The notes: a model not told the origin generated them from the letters alone. Positions 32,058 to 41,328 are shown, numbered from the stretch's first letter. The stretch: DNA of 64,000 nt from Fischerella sp. PCC 9431 (GCF_000447295.1 NZ_KE650771.1:3173964-3237963); one strand, 5' to 3'. Program-made: numbers and translations.

Positions 32058-32414
32058 TTAGTCTGCTGTAAATCCTTGCAGTTGATTTTCAAGGTTAAGG
32101 CGATAGCCTTGATCGTTTAACGTTTGCTCAGATAGTCGATTTGCTTTGACAGCAGCTTGAATAATGTCTTGGGCTGTGATTGTTCCAGATGCGATCGCAC
32201 CGATAAATGCACCATTGCTGGGAATGCCTTGGTCTTTGAAGTAGCCTTGATACGCCAGATAAGCTAGATTAAAAGGCTTAAGTTGGTTTGCTTGGGGTTG
32301 GTTTACCACGTAGGGATTGAGGCTGGTTGGCGCAGTTTGGGCTTGCGCCGCACCAGGTGAAATGGCGGCAGACAGAAGCAATGTTGTTAGCAGTACAGAA
32401 ATAGAGCGTCGCAT
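32058..32414 (-). CDS. Secreted protein of unknown function
   Basis: A 118-residue protein with a clear Sec signal (MRRSISVLLTTLLLSAAISPGAAQAQT, cleavage after AQA likely). The mature part has FNLAYLAYQGYFKDQGIPSNGAFIGAIASGTITAQDIIQAAVKANRLSEQTLNDQGY. I do not recognise the family. It is the first gene of the small unit with the membrane protein and cupredoxin, divergent from the ECF sigma gene. Confidence 0.75.
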   Translation of the reverse strand: MRRSISVLLTTLLLSAAISPGAAQAQTAPTSLNPYVVNQPQANQLKPFNLAYLAYQGYFKDQGIPSNGAFIGAIASGTITAQDIIQAAVKANRLSEQTLNDQGYRLNLENQLQGFTAD

Positions 32415-32880
32415 AGAATGACCTCTCGAATCGGTTATTTGACTACAGCAGTTTTACTGAGCTTCAATGCTTGGATGCAGCACAAAATTTCAGGCAAATT
32501 GGTTGCATCCCAACTGCCAAAGGTGCAAAATTATGACAGCCCAAAGAAGGGCTTTGCGGATTGACAATAGAAATTTGTCGGGACATTGCATTGCAATGCC
32601 CAGTTTTAAAAGCTGTAGGAGTTAGCAGGTAAGCAATTAGCGTGATTTCAGGAATTTAGTTGCAACTTATGCCTGAAAAGAATGCTAACTAGGTGACTTA
32701 CTTGTCTCTACTTTTAAGACGACTGAGAATCAATTTTGGATTTAAATTCTTCAAATGGTTTGCTAGACTGCTGTTCGCGGTTCGCTCGGTTTAAGGTGCG
32801 AGTTAATCTAAACTCATCCAATTCGCTTCACCAATCGTTTTAGAAATGAAAGTAAGTTTACTCTATGCTGAAAAGAAGTT
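32415..32880. other. Divergent control region of cupredoxin unit and ECF sigma
   Basis: 466 bases without a gene between two diverging units. A palindrome GCATTGCAATGC lies near 32586-32597. No promoter box can be named, but any ECF-type promoter for the left-hand unit should be here. Confidence 0.45.
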
Positions 32881-33555
32881 GTGAAATCAGGATTGGCACT
32901 CACACTGCAAGATGTATTGGGCATTTTTGCAGAGAAATTAGCCTTGGTCTATTCGCCTGAATCTATGGATCAAAATTCTCCTGATCCCCATTCATCAGAA
33001 CCGTCATCCTCCAGCGATGCCGTACTTTTGGATGACCTGAAGGCAAAGCAACCAGCAGCATTAAGGTGTCTCTACAATCGCTATGGCAGCGTGGTGTATG
33101 GAGTGGCACTGAAAGTTTTGCAAAGTCAGCCGGAAGCCGAAGACCTGACCCAAGAAATTTTCCTGTCGTTATGGCAACGTCCGGTTGACTCTGCTAAACA
33201 CGGTCATTTGATGCGCTACCTGATTGTTATGACTCGGTCACGGGCGATCGACAAACTGCGATCGCGCAGTCGTACCCTTAATTTAGTGCAACGTTGGGGA
33301 CAGAGTGTTACTGCTGCACCCCCCGCTTATACTCCAGTTGAGCAGGCTGTTTTCAATGAGCGATCAGAGCAAGTACGACAGGCATTAACTCAGCTGAACG
33401 AACAACAACGACAGGTGATCGAATTGGCGTATGATGCCGGACTGAGCCAATCAGAAATTGCCCAACAACTGCATAAACCCCTGGGAAGCATCAAAAGCTG
33501 GACTCGCCAGGGACTTCTGAAACTGAAGCAACTTTTACGGGACTCAATTGACTAA
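32881..33555 (+). CDS. ECF-type RNA polymerase sigma factor
   Basis: A 224-residue sigma factor if the GTG at 32881 is used; ATG 32965 (MDQNSPDPH) is a good alternative giving 196. Region 2 is seen in ALRCLYNRYGSVVYGVALKVL...AEDLTQEIFLSLWQRP, region 4 in LTQLNEQQRQVIELAYDAGLSQSEIAQQLHKPLGSIKSWTRQGLLKLKQLL. There is no sigma 1 or 3 domain. The next gene, 4 bases on, is a membrane anti-sigma factor, so activity is released by an envelope signal. The divergent cupredoxin unit is an obvious candidate target. Confidence 0.9.
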   Translation: MKSGLALTLQDVLGIFAEKLALVYSPESMDQNSPDPHSSEPSSSSDAVLLDDLKAKQPAALRCLYNRYGSVVYGVALKVLQSQPEAEDLTQEIFLSLWQRPVDSAKHGHLMRYLIVMTRSRAIDKLRSRSRTLNLVQRWGQSVTAAPPAYTPVEQAVFNERSEQVRQALTQLNEQQRQVIELAYDAGLSQSEIAQQLHKPLGSIKSWTRQGLLKLKQLLRDSID

Positions 33556-33559
33556 GGTT

Positions 33560-34288
33560 ATGACTGAACCTCTTACCCCTCAAGCAATCGAAACCTTAGC
33601 AGCAGGCTATGTTGTGGGCGATCTTGATCGCGCTGAAGTAGAAGTTTTCGAGCAACTGTTGGCAGAAAATCCAGCATTAGTGGCAGAAGTGAAGCGGCTT
33701 CAAGCCACCTTAGACCAGGTTGTTTACAGCTTAAACAGCGTTGAACCGCCTCCTCATCTCCAATCTGCCATTATGGCTGCCGCCACCAAGACTTTCCCAC
33801 CCTCCCAGCGTAAACCGTCTCGGCTCCTTTGGCAGACCGTTATCGGTAGTGTTGCTGCACTCCTGATTCTGTATTTAGGAGTAGATAACTATCGCTTGCG
33901 ACAGGATTTCCGCATGGCTCAAGACATTAATACCCTACTGCAACAGTCCCAGACACAACTTTTTTCTCTCAAAGCTGTGAATGCGTCGAATAATGCTGCG
34001 GGTAGCTTTGTGGTGAATCTGCAACAACGGCAGGGAATTCTAGCCGTACAAAATCTGGTAGCTCCACCCACAGGTAAAGTCTATCGACTTTGGGCGATCG
34101 CTGATGGCGAAAAAATTCCCTGTGGCACTGTAAAAATTAATTCTCACGGAAAGGTGCTAGATAAATTTTGGATGCCTGCCGACTTTTATGATACAGGTAT
34201 TTCCGGTTTATTTGTGACGTTGGAATCGTCTGAAGCTAGCCGTTATCCTACTGGAACTATCGTGATGCAAAGTAACTCACCTACATAG
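33560..34288 (+). CDS. Membrane anti-sigma factor, RskA type
   Basis: About 242 residues from ATG 33560; a TTG at 33548 that overlaps the sigma stop is also possible. An N-terminal cytoplasmic anti-sigma domain (ETLAAGYVVGDLDRAEVEVFEQLLAENPALVAEVKRLQ) is followed by a single membrane helix (LLWQTVIGSVAALLILYLGV, about 93-112 of the longer form) and a periplasmic RskA C-terminal domain with the hallmark APPTGKVYRLWAIADG. It would hold the ECF factor inactive at the membrane. No HXXXCXXC zinc motif is present. Confidence 0.88.
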   Translation: MTEPLTPQAIETLAAGYVVGDLDRAEVEVFEQLLAENPALVAEVKRLQATLDQVVYSLNSVEPPPHLQSAIMAAATKTFPPSQRKPSRLLWQTVIGSVAALLILYLGVDNYRLRQDFRMAQDINTLLQQSQTQLFSLKAVNASNNAAGSFVVNLQQRQGILAVQNLVAPPTGKVYRLWAIADGEKIPCGTVKINSHGKVLDKFWMPADFYDTGISGLFVTLESSEASRYPTGTIVMQSNSPT

Positions 34289-34434
34289 GTTTTTGCCAGT
34301 AACTAGTTAGACAAATTTCATAGATAAGTATTGACATTTTTCGGAGATGTCTATTATTCGGCGTTTTGATTCAGATACATCGTCCCAAGATTTCGATATA
34401 TACAATAATTACATTATTTAAAAATATCAAAGTC

Positions 34435-35604
34435 GTGAACCTACGCCGTTTAATTCCATTATTTGATGACTCGGTGTCTGAGTGGGCATTAGAGGCACGT
34501 TTGTTACGTTGGTTGACACTAGTTTGGCTGTTCGTAGGGTTAATTATGCTGTTTTCAGCGTCTTATCCTGTTGCTGATGTTCGTCAGGATGATGGGCTGT
34601 ACTATTTCAAACGTCAACTTCTTTGGGTATTAGTTGCTTTAATAGTCTTCAACATTGTTGTGAACTTACCCTTACGTAAACTTGTCGGGGTATCCCATTG
34701 GTTTCTTTTCCTACTATTGGGGTTAATTTTTCTCACCCTTGTACCAGGATTGGGGAAAAAAGCTTTTGATGCGTCTCGTTGGATTGCTTTAGGGCCAATT
34801 CCCATTCAACCTTCCGAATTGATTAAACCCTTTTTGGTACTGCAAAGTGCTAGAGTTTTTGGGCAATGGGAACAACTGAGTTGGCGTGTTCGTTTGACTT
34901 GGTTGGGGATTTTCTGTCTTGTGATTTTAGGGATATTGGCGCAACCCAACTTGAGTACAACTGCGCTATGTGGAATGACTATTTGGTTGATTGCTTTAGC
35001 TGCTGGCTTACCTTATAGATATTTAGGATCAACAGCAGTTGGGGGATTCTTGTTAGCAGTCCTGAGTATTAGCATCAAAGAATATCAGCGTAAACGTGTG
35101 ATGTCTTTCATTAATCCTTGGGCTGACGCCACTGGAGATGGTTATCAACTAGTTCAGAGTTTACTCGCAGTGGGTTCTGGTGGTACTTGGGGAGCTGGTT
35201 TTGGACTTTCTCAACAAAAACTATTTTATTTGCCAATTCAAGACACAGATTTTATTTTTGCTGTATTTGCTGAAGAATTTGGTTTCGTCGGTAGTGTTGT
35301 ACTGCTGCTAATGTTAGGTTTATTTGCAACCTTGGGGTTAATAGTTGCCCTCAAAACGACTCATCCCATACATAGATTAGTAGCGATCGGTGTCACAATT
35401 TTGATGGTGGGACAATCATTACTCCACATTGGTGTTGCTACAGGTGCTTTACCAACTACTGGTTTACCGCTACCAATGTTTAGTTATGGTGGTAATTCCA
35501 TGCTTGCCAGTTTGCTAGCAGCCGGGTTGTTGATTAGGGTGGCTAGGGAAAGCAGTGAAGCAGAGGTGATACCTTTACGGAGAGGACGGAGAAGTAAATC
35601 GTAA
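34435..35604 (+). CDS. ftsW: FtsW/RodA-family SEDS protein (FtsW)
   Basis: A 389-residue membrane protein from GTG 34435; a TTG 23 codons upstream is open but poorly supported. Ten or so membrane helices are visible, with SEDS hallmarks PSELIKPF, the extracellular-loop region WADATGDGYQLVQSLLAVGSGGTWGAG, and PTTGLPLPMFSYGGNSML near the end. SEDS proteins polymerise peptidoglycan with a class B penicillin-binding protein; FtsW does so at the septum. It is not next to a division cluster here, so FtsW against RodA rests on sequence feel. Confidence 0.88.
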   Translation: MNLRRLIPLFDDSVSEWALEARLLRWLTLVWLFVGLIMLFSASYPVADVRQDDGLYYFKRQLLWVLVALIVFNIVVNLPLRKLVGVSHWFLFLLLGLIFLTLVPGLGKKAFDASRWIALGPIPIQPSELIKPFLVLQSARVFGQWEQLSWRVRLTWLGIFCLVILGILAQPNLSTTALCGMTIWLIALAAGLPYRYLGSTAVGGFLLAVLSISIKEYQRKRVMSFINPWADATGDGYQLVQSLLAVGSGGTWGAGFGLSQQKLFYLPIQDTDFIFAVFAEEFGFVGSVVLLLMLGLFATLGLIVALKTTHPIHRLVAIGVTILMVGQSLLHIGVATGALPTTGLPLPMFSYGGNSMLASLLAAGLLIRVARESSEAEVIPLRRGRRSKS

Positions 35605-35831
35605 CTATGAGTGTAGGGGAATAGGGGTATAAGGGTGTAGGAGACTCCATAGTTAAGGGTAACGGTATATTGAAAAAATAGGGATGTTACAATTTCGTCT
35701 GCGATCGCAATCGCAGTCTCATAATTTAAGTCTGATTAATTGATATCTTGCACCAACCCCATATCCCGCCTCAGAATTAATTGGTGAGGCTAATAGTATA
35801 AGTCCGTTAAAACTGACTCAAACACTGTCCT

Positions 35832-35884
35832 AGTCAGATAAATCTGACTTTAGCTATTAGCCAATAAATAAATTTATTGGCGGG
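35832..35884 (+). repeat. Two-hairpin interspersed element, copy 2
   Basis: Hairpin 1 AGTCAGAT-AA-ATCTGACT (35832-35849), core TTAGCTATTAGC, hairpin 2 CCAATAAAT/ATTTATTGG (35861-35880) then CGGG. The surrounding 487-base gap after ftsW also holds GGGAACG heptamers (about 35911-35941) and no gene. Confidence 0.75.
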
Positions 35885-36031
35885 ACGAAAAGCTGGTGCA
35901 AGATATACAGCAGGGAACGGGGAACAGGGAACGGGGAACAGGTTTGAAAGTCTCTTGGTATATGGCTTTGTTTTTAAAATTTGTACCTCATTTACATCTG
36001 CTGTAAATTAAGTAGACTATTGATTGATTCG

Positions 36032-36074
36032 AGTCGTCTTTAAACGACTTTCGCTATGAGCTACAAGCTTCTTG
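36032..36074 (+). repeat. Two-hairpin interspersed element, copy 3 (degenerate)
   Basis: Hairpin 1 with arms AGTCGT/ACGACT (36032-36049), core TTTCGCTATGAGC, then only a weak 4-bp second stem CAAG/CTTG (36064-36074). It ends just before the ATG of the next gene at 36092. Confidence 0.55.
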
Positions 36075-36091
36075 CTGTTTTTCGCTAAGTC

Positions 36092-36682
36092 ATGTCTAAT
36101 TACTTATTATTACTGCTTATTTTTGTTAATTTCCTTTTGGGAATTCACCCGGCTTCTGCTCACAAAGTCAAAACAACAGCAGATGTGGGTGCAACTCTAC
36201 ACATGGAACCAAATGATACTCCTCGTGCTGGAGAAGCGACAAGAGCGTGGTTTGCTCTGACGCGCAAAGGTGGTAAGGTGATTCCGATCGCACAGTGTGA
36301 TTGTCAATTGCTGGTTTATGCCGAACCTCATGCTTCTGGAGAACCGCCACTACTGGAGCCAAGTTTAAAATCAGTCTCAGCAGAACGCTATAAGGGAATA
36401 CCAGGGGCAGAAATTACCTTTCCTAGAGCAGGTAGTTATCAACTGCTGTTAGTTGGAAAACCAACAGCAGGGTCAAAATTTAAACCGTTTCAGCTCAAGT
36501 ATAGAGTTACCGTGGCGGTTGGAGTCGCACAGACAAAGCCACAACCACAAGAGATAAAAAATGTCAATCAAAATATTACTGAACAACCAGAACAAGCAAT
36601 ACCCATTTGGGCGATCGCAGCATTAGGTTTTTTTGGAATAGGTGTGTTTTTGTTTATAGTCCAACGAGTGAATAAGAATTAA
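36092..36682 (+). CDS. Secreted single-pass membrane protein, unknown (YtkA-like?)
   Basis: 196 residues: Sec signal (YLLLLLIFVNFLLGIHPASAH), an extracytoplasmic beta-rich domain (KTTADVGATLHMEPNDTPRAGEATRAWFALTRKGGKVIPI...FPRAGSYQLLLVGKP) and a C-terminal membrane helix (IPIWAIAALGFFGIGVFLFIV). The layout recalls YtkA/FixH- or CopC-like domains with a C-terminal anchor and a Cys pair CDCQ, but I cannot assign it. The start ATG follows a repeat element with no clear ribosome site. It converges with galE. Confidence 0.7.
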   Translation: MSNYLLLLLIFVNFLLGIHPASAHKVKTTADVGATLHMEPNDTPRAGEATRAWFALTRKGGKVIPIAQCDCQLLVYAEPHASGEPPLLEPSLKSVSAERYKGIPGAEITFPRAGSYQLLLVGKPTAGSKFKPFQLKYRVTVAVGVAQTKPQPQEIKNVNQNITEQPEQAIPIWAIAALGFFGIGVFLFIVQRVNKN

Positions 36683-36885
36683 GGAAAGGGGAAAGGGGAA
36701 AGGGGATTGGGGATCGGGGACAAGGGAGCAGGGAACAGGGAGCAGGGGTGTAGGGAGAATAACCAATGCCCAATGCCCCATGCCCCATGCCCCATGCCCC
36801 ATGCCCCATGCCCCATGCCCAATGCCCCATGCCCCATGCCCCATGCCCAATCCCCTTTCCCCTTTCCCCGATCCCCGATCCCCGA
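36683..36885. repeat. Long 7-bp repeat block between convergent genes
   Basis: GGGGAAA and GGGGATC units at the left, about nine CCCATGC/CCAATGC units in the middle, CCCCTTT and CCCCGAT units at the right. Left and right ends are complementary over several units, so it can form a large hairpin between the two stop codons and may end both transcripts. Open frames across it are artefacts of the repeats. Confidence 0.85.
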
Positions 36886-37884
36886 TCACTTGTGTCTCTG
36901 CTGATGCCACTGCCAGGCGTGGGTGATAATTGGTTCTAGAGATGAATATTGTGGTTGCCAGTTTAAGATTTTTCTGGCTTTGTCGCTACTGCCAATCAAA
37001 GCTGGTGGATCACCAGGACGGCGATCGCATTCTACAACTTTAATATCACGACCTGTAATTGATTTTGCAGCCTCAATGACTTCTTTGACTGAGAAACCGC
37101 TACCATTTCCTAAATTGAAAACTTCGCTGTCACCACCTTTTAATAAATATTCCAAGCCTAAAACGTGAGCATTGGCTAAATCAGTGACGTGAATATAGTC
37201 TCTTATACAAGTACCATCGGCTGTGGGGTAATCTGTACCAAAAACTGATATTGATTCGCGTTTACCCAAAGCTGTTTGTAATACTAAGGGAATTAAATGA
37301 GTTTCTGGATTATGGTCTTCGCCTAATTTGCCACTCGGATCAGCACCAGCAGCATTAAAATAGCGAAAAATAACTGATTTGAAATCATAAGCATGACCAA
37401 AATCAGATAAGATTCTCTCCACCATTAGCTTAGTAGCGCCATAGGGATTAATCGGATCTTGGGGATGGTTTTCGGGAATTGGTATGGTCTGCGGAACTCC
37501 ATAGGTTGCACAAGTAGAAGAAAATACAAATTTATTTATAGAAGCTTCTAGCATTGCTTCTAGTAAAGTCAGGGTTCCCAAAACATTGTTGTGGTAGTAT
37601 TTGGCAGGATTAGTAACCGATTCTCCGACATAGGCATAAGCAGAAAAATGCATCACTGCTGCAATGTTATAGCTTTGAAATAACTTATCTAACAAAGAGC
37701 GATCGCTTGTATCACCAACTACGAGTTCTACTTGTAAAACTTTTTCTACTAAATCACGGTGTCCGTAGACAAGATTATCAAGAATTATTACTTCATAACC
37801 AGCCTGTAATAAGGCTAGTACGGCATGGGAACCAATATACCCAGCCCCTCCCGTTACCAAGATTGTGTGTTTTCCAGGTGACAT
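36886..37884 (-). CDS. galE: UDP-glucose 4-epimerase
   Basis: A 332-residue short-chain dehydrogenase-type enzyme that interconverts UDP-glucose and UDP-galactose for polysaccharide and glycolipid synthesis. NAD site VTGGAGYIGSH (10-20), catalytic FSSTCATYG Ser/Thr and the YxxxK motif PYGATK, then FRYFNAAGADPSGKLGEDHNPETHLIP. Start at MSPGKHTILVTGG. Length normal. A single-gene unit with a repeat block after its stop. Confidence 0.95.
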   Translation of the reverse strand: MSPGKHTILVTGGAGYIGSHAVLALLQAGYEVIILDNLVYGHRDLVEKVLQVELVVGDTSDRSLLDKLFQSYNIAAVMHFSAYAYVGESVTNPAKYYHNNVLGTLTLLEAMLEASINKFVFSSTCATYGVPQTIPIPENHPQDPINPYGATKLMVERILSDFGHAYDFKSVIFRYFNAAGADPSGKLGEDHNPETHLIPLVLQTALGKRESISVFGTDYPTADGTCIRDYIHVTDLANAHVLGLEYLLKGGDSEVFNLGNGSGFSVKEVIEAAKSITGRDIKVVECDRRPGDPPALIGSSDKARKILNWQPQYSSLEPIITHAWQWHQQRHK

Positions 37885-38185
37885 AGTTTTCCTTTTGCTA
37901 AGACGACTACTTAAATTAAACTAATCTACTTAAATCTAAATACTGATCTGGAAAATTACAAAAACTGCGGTCAGTTGAAAAAAATTGCTCTAAAATCACT
38001 ACGACGGTGGTCTTTGTGTGAGGGGGAGTCACCCCCCAGTGTAGAGATTTTTCTCTGCTTGTAGGGAGTGACATCATGAGTAATTTTTAGTCAGATAAAA
38101 GTGCAACACTTCTATTTGACTGTAAAATAACTCAAATGCCCAAAACTGCTAGGCTGACTGCACCAGAAGATTTGAGAGTTCACCT
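37885..38185. other. Gap between galE and membrane protein gene
   Basis: 301 bases holding the divergent promoters. The only structure is a small hairpin GGGGG-AGTCA-CCCCC at 38022-38036. Nothing else seen. Confidence 0.4.
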
Positions 38186-38836
38186 ATGTTTGTACTTCTA
38201 AGCCGGGTTCTTCTTTGGCTGCTTCTTTTAGCGGTTCTAGTCTCTTTGTTCCAGAGATTTTATCCGAAAGGAACTTTTGTCGGGCGATTATTTTTAGTAA
38301 TTTTGGCTGCTGTTGTACTTCTGTCGTTTGTAAATCCTACAGAACCAGCCATTGCTTCTTTGTGGAGAGTGATCTCTTTTCCGCTCAAACCTTTAGGAGC
38401 ATCTATTTTATTAATGATTTTTGCTTCTCAGAGTTTAAAAGATGGTGGAATCGGAAAGCCAGGCGGCTCATATGTCGCCATAGCGTTAACGATTTTGTTG
38501 TTGGCTAGTACACCAGCAGTTGCTTATTTTTTAGTACAATCGCCGATCGCCAGATTTGCTAACCCTGATATTGCTTTATCTGCACCTACATCTGGGACAT
38601 TGGTAGCATTTAAACCAAACTCTACTCTAGCCAACGGGTCAGATGTAGTTGGCGATCGCATTCTTTCACAAGCACAATTAAATCCATATCTGTTACAAAC
38701 TCCAACTGAAGTTCGTAGACGTGGGTTGCAATTGGAAGACTTTGTACCCAGTGCGGACACATTGGCGTTGACAACACGAGTTTGGGAAAGTTATCTCAAT
38801 CAGATTTACTTTTTCTTACGTGGTGGTCAACGATAA
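38186..38836 (+). CDS. Four-helix membrane protein, unknown
   Basis: 216 residues. Membrane helices at about 3-22, 31-49, 68-83 and 95-116, then about 100 polar residues presumably on one side. The helix block (RFYPKGTF...FVNPTEPAIASLWRVISFPLKPLGASILLM) looks like the N-terminal part of cyanobacterial YdcF/ElyC-like proteins as I recall them, but the catalytic YdcF domain is missing, so it may be a shortened paralogue or a separate family. No operon partner. Confidence 0.65.
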   Translation: MFVLLSRVLLWLLLLAVLVSLFQRFYPKGTFVGRLFLVILAAVVLLSFVNPTEPAIASLWRVISFPLKPLGASILLMIFASQSLKDGGIGKPGGSYVAIALTILLLASTPAVAYFLVQSPIARFANPDIALSAPTSGTLVAFKPNSTLANGSDVVGDRILSQAQLNPYLLQTPTEVRRRGLQLEDFVPSADTLALTTRVWESYLNQIYFFLRGGQR

Positions 38837-38899
38837 ACGCAAACAAAGCTGTAATTCGAGAAGCCACAATGCTACATTTGTAGCTGAGTGGCTTTATTT

Positions 38900-38932
38900 A
38901 ACAGTTATCAGTTATCAGTTATCAGTTAAAAG
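38900..38932. repeat. 7-bp repeat (AGTTATC)n
   Basis: About four units of CAGTTAT in tandem in the 387-base gap between the membrane protein and ABC genes; the gap also contains two two-hairpin elements. Confidence 0.7.
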
Positions 38933-39024
38933 TTACTTAGTTGCTTTTTTTGATTAAACTGTCAATCTCAATCATAGCCGGATTTTAATTGGCAGCATCC
39001 CAATTTTTTCAAAGTACTGTAAAA

Positions 39025-39074
39025 CAAAGGGTTTAAACCCTTTGCTAATAGCGCAAGTCGTCTTTAGACGACTT
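39025..39074 (-). repeat. Two-hairpin interspersed element, copy 4 (minus strand)
   Basis: Read on the minus strand: hairpin 1 AGTCGTCT-AA-AGACGACT (39073-39056), core TTGCGCTATTAGC, hairpin 2 a perfect 20-bp palindrome around GGGTTTAAACCC (39044-39025). Same order and core as the plus-strand copies. Confidence 0.8.
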
Positions 39075-39101
39075 CAATAAAATCAAACAGTCTGCTTTCA
39101 C

Positions 39102-39152
39102 AGTCTGCTTCAGCAGACTTTCACTATGAGAGTGCGATTTCAATCGCAGGCG
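39102..39152 (+). repeat. Two-hairpin interspersed element, copy 5
   Basis: Hairpin 1 AGTCTGCT-TC-AGCAGACT (39102-39119), core TTCACTATGAG, hairpin 2 TGCGATT-TC-AATCGCA (39133-39148) then GGCG. It lies about 70 bases before the ABC transporter start, in its leader. Confidence 0.8.
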
Positions 39153-39223
39153 TTTTTTGAACATTTGGGATGCTCTCTTTTAATTGGCGTACTCTACCAT
39201 CACAATCGCTGCATATTGCTGGA

Positions 39224-40975
39224 ATGGCAAAAACACGACGTCTTGCTATACTTGCTACTTACCTGCGTCCCCACTGGCGGGAAGCTACTTTCGGTATTGT
39301 TGCTTTATTGACTGTTAATGGACTAGGTGTTTACATTCCTTTATTGATTCGTTCAGCAGTTGACAAACTCTCAGCGACATTTACCTTAAATCAGTTATTT
39401 GTTTACGTACTACCAATTATTCTCCTGACTTCAGCGATGTGGTTTATTCGCATGGCGTCACGCATCTGGATATTTGGTATTGGGCGTCAAGTTGAATTTG
39501 AACTCAAACAAAAAATTTTTGAACACTTACTCAAGCTAGAGCCATCATATTTTACGACTAATACTGCTGGCGATTTGATTAGTCGCGCTACTAGCGATGT
39601 CGATAATGTCAGGCGATTATTGGGTTTTGCAGTATTAAGTTTGGCAAATACCTTTTTTGCTTACGTTTTGACATTACCAGTCATGCTCTCAATCAGTGTA
39701 GACATGACATTGGCGGCGTTAGCAGTCTATCCTTTGATGTTGTATCTAGTGCGTCTGTTTAGCGATCGCCTCCGCAACGAACAGTTAGCAGTACAAAATC
39801 AACTCTCTAACATTAGCGATTTGATTCAAGAGGATATCAGTGGTATTGCTTTAATTAAAATCTACGCCCAAGAAGAAAACGAACGACGGGCTTTTGCTCA
39901 GAGAAATCAGCAATTATTAGAAGCTAACCTCAAACTGGCAAAAAGCCGCAATACATTGTTTCCCTTAATTGGTGGCATAGCCAATGTTAGTTCTTTAGTT
40001 ATTATCTTGTTGGGAGCAACACGCATCGCCGCCGGAACCCTCGATGTTGGTAGTTTTGTTGCACTGCTATTGTATGTAGAACGCTTAGTTTTTCCCACTG
40101 CTTTGTTAGGATTCACAATCACCACCTACCAACGAGGTGAAGTGAGTATTGATCGGGTCGAGTCAATTTTGAACGTCACAGCCAAAATTAAAGACCAACC
40201 AGATGCAATTCATTTACCCATCGAGCAAGTACAAGGGCAATTGACAGCAAAAAACCTTTGTTATATTTACCCTGGTGCTTCCACTCGCGCTTTAGATCGA
40301 GTTAACTTTACTATCACCCCAGGAGAGACAGTCGCCATTGTTGGTGCTATTGGTTCAGGTAAATCAACTTTGGCAAATGCTTTACCTCGCCTGTTGGATA
40401 TAGACGCAGGACAATTATTTTTAGATGGCATAGATATTACTAAAATTGCTCTAGCAGACTTACGCAGTGCGATCGCCTACGTTCCCCAAGATAGCTTTCT
40501 ATTTAGCACCACCATCAAAAATAACATCCGCTACGGCGACCCCTTAGCAGACCTGCAAGAAGTCGAAGCATCAGCCAAAAATTCCCAAATTCACCCCGAA
40601 ATCTTAAATTTCCCCCAGCAATACGAAACCATAGTCGGTGAACGCGGTATTACCCTTTCTGGTGGTCAACGCCAACGTACAGCTTTAGCCAGGGCAATGC
40701 TAGTTAATGCTCCCGTTTTAATATTAGATGATGCCCTCTCCAGCGTTGACAATCAAACAGCTACAGCAATTTTAAACAATCTTTCTAGTGGTAAAAAACG
40801 TAAAACTGTGATTTTTATCACTCACCAACTTTCAGCCGCAGCTGTTGCCGACCGAATTTTTGTCATGGATAAAGGTAAAATCGTCCAAACAGGTACACAA
40901 GCAGAATTATTACAACAACCCGGTCTTTATAGAACATTGTGGAGTCAGCATCAAGTAGAGGAGTTGCTGCATTAA
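39224..40975 (+). CDS. ABC exporter, fused membrane and ATPase domains
   Basis: A 583-residue half-transporter from ATG 39224 (MAKTRRLAILATYLRPHWREA); the frame is open 18 codons earlier but those are repeat-flank codons. Residues about 15-305 form a six-helix exporter domain, residues 340-575 the ATPase: Walker A GAIGSGKSTL, Q-loop YVPQDSF, signature LSGGQRQR, Walker B VLILDDAL and switch His in FITHQ. It would work as a homodimer, exporting a lipid or hydrophobic compound; the substrate cannot be told. Single-gene unit. Confidence 0.92.
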   Translation: MAKTRRLAILATYLRPHWREATFGIVALLTVNGLGVYIPLLIRSAVDKLSATFTLNQLFVYVLPIILLTSAMWFIRMASRIWIFGIGRQVEFELKQKIFEHLLKLEPSYFTTNTAGDLISRATSDVDNVRRLLGFAVLSLANTFFAYVLTLPVMLSISVDMTLAALAVYPLMLYLVRLFSDRLRNEQLAVQNQLSNISDLIQEDISGIALIKIYAQEENERRAFAQRNQQLLEANLKLAKSRNTLFPLIGGIANVSSLVIILLGATRIAAGTLDVGSFVALLLYVERLVFPTALLGFTITTYQRGEVSIDRVESILNVTAKIKDQPDAIHLPIEQVQGQLTAKNLCYIYPGASTRALDRVNFTITPGETVAIVGAIGSGKSTLANALPRLLDIDAGQLFLDGIDITKIALADLRSAIAYVPQDSFLFSTTIKNNIRYGDPLADLQEVEASAKNSQIHPEILNFPQQYETIVGERGITLSGGQRQRTALARAMLVNAPVLILDDALSSVDNQTATAILNNLSSGKKRKTVIFITHQLSAAAVADRIFVMDKGKIVQTGTQAELLQQPGLYRTLWSQHQVEELLH

Positions 40976-41040
40976 GAAGGATTGGGGATCGGGGATCGGG
41001 GAAAGGGGATCGGGAAAGTTGTATTACGACAAATCAATCT

Positions 41041-41328
41041 TGTAGAGACGCGATTTATCGCGTCTAATATTGTAACGATCGCGCCTGATATTTTAATGGT
41101 CGCGTCCGATATCCTAATGGTCGCGTCCGATATCCTAATGGTCGCGTCTAATATTGTAGCGATCGCGTCCGATATTTTAATGGTCGCGTCTGATATTGAA
41201 ATGGTCGCGTCGGATATTCTAATGGTCGCGTCTGATATTCTAATGGTCGCGTCTCAATGCGGTTCGGATAAGACAAACCGATTGACATTTAAATCCACCA
41301 CAGACGCGATAAATCGCGTCTCTACAAT
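41041..41328 (+). repeat. 21-bp tandem array A2 (9 units) inside a split palindrome
   Basis: Nine 21-base units from 41060 to 41248, each like GCGTCCGATATTTTAATGGT plus C. The array is bounded by GTAGAGACGCGATTTATCG (from 41042) and CGATAAATCGCGTCTCTAC (ending about 41326), the two orientations of a palindromic repeat that is common in filamentous cyanobacteria, and the first unit begins inside the left copy. The open frame over it (heptapeptide ILMVASD) is not a gene. A GGGGATC heptamer run precedes it at 40982-41012. Confidence 0.88.

Noticed and set aside
36623-36910. Repeat proteins on both strands after the YtkA-like gene
   Set aside because: Heptamer block translated; no coding signs.
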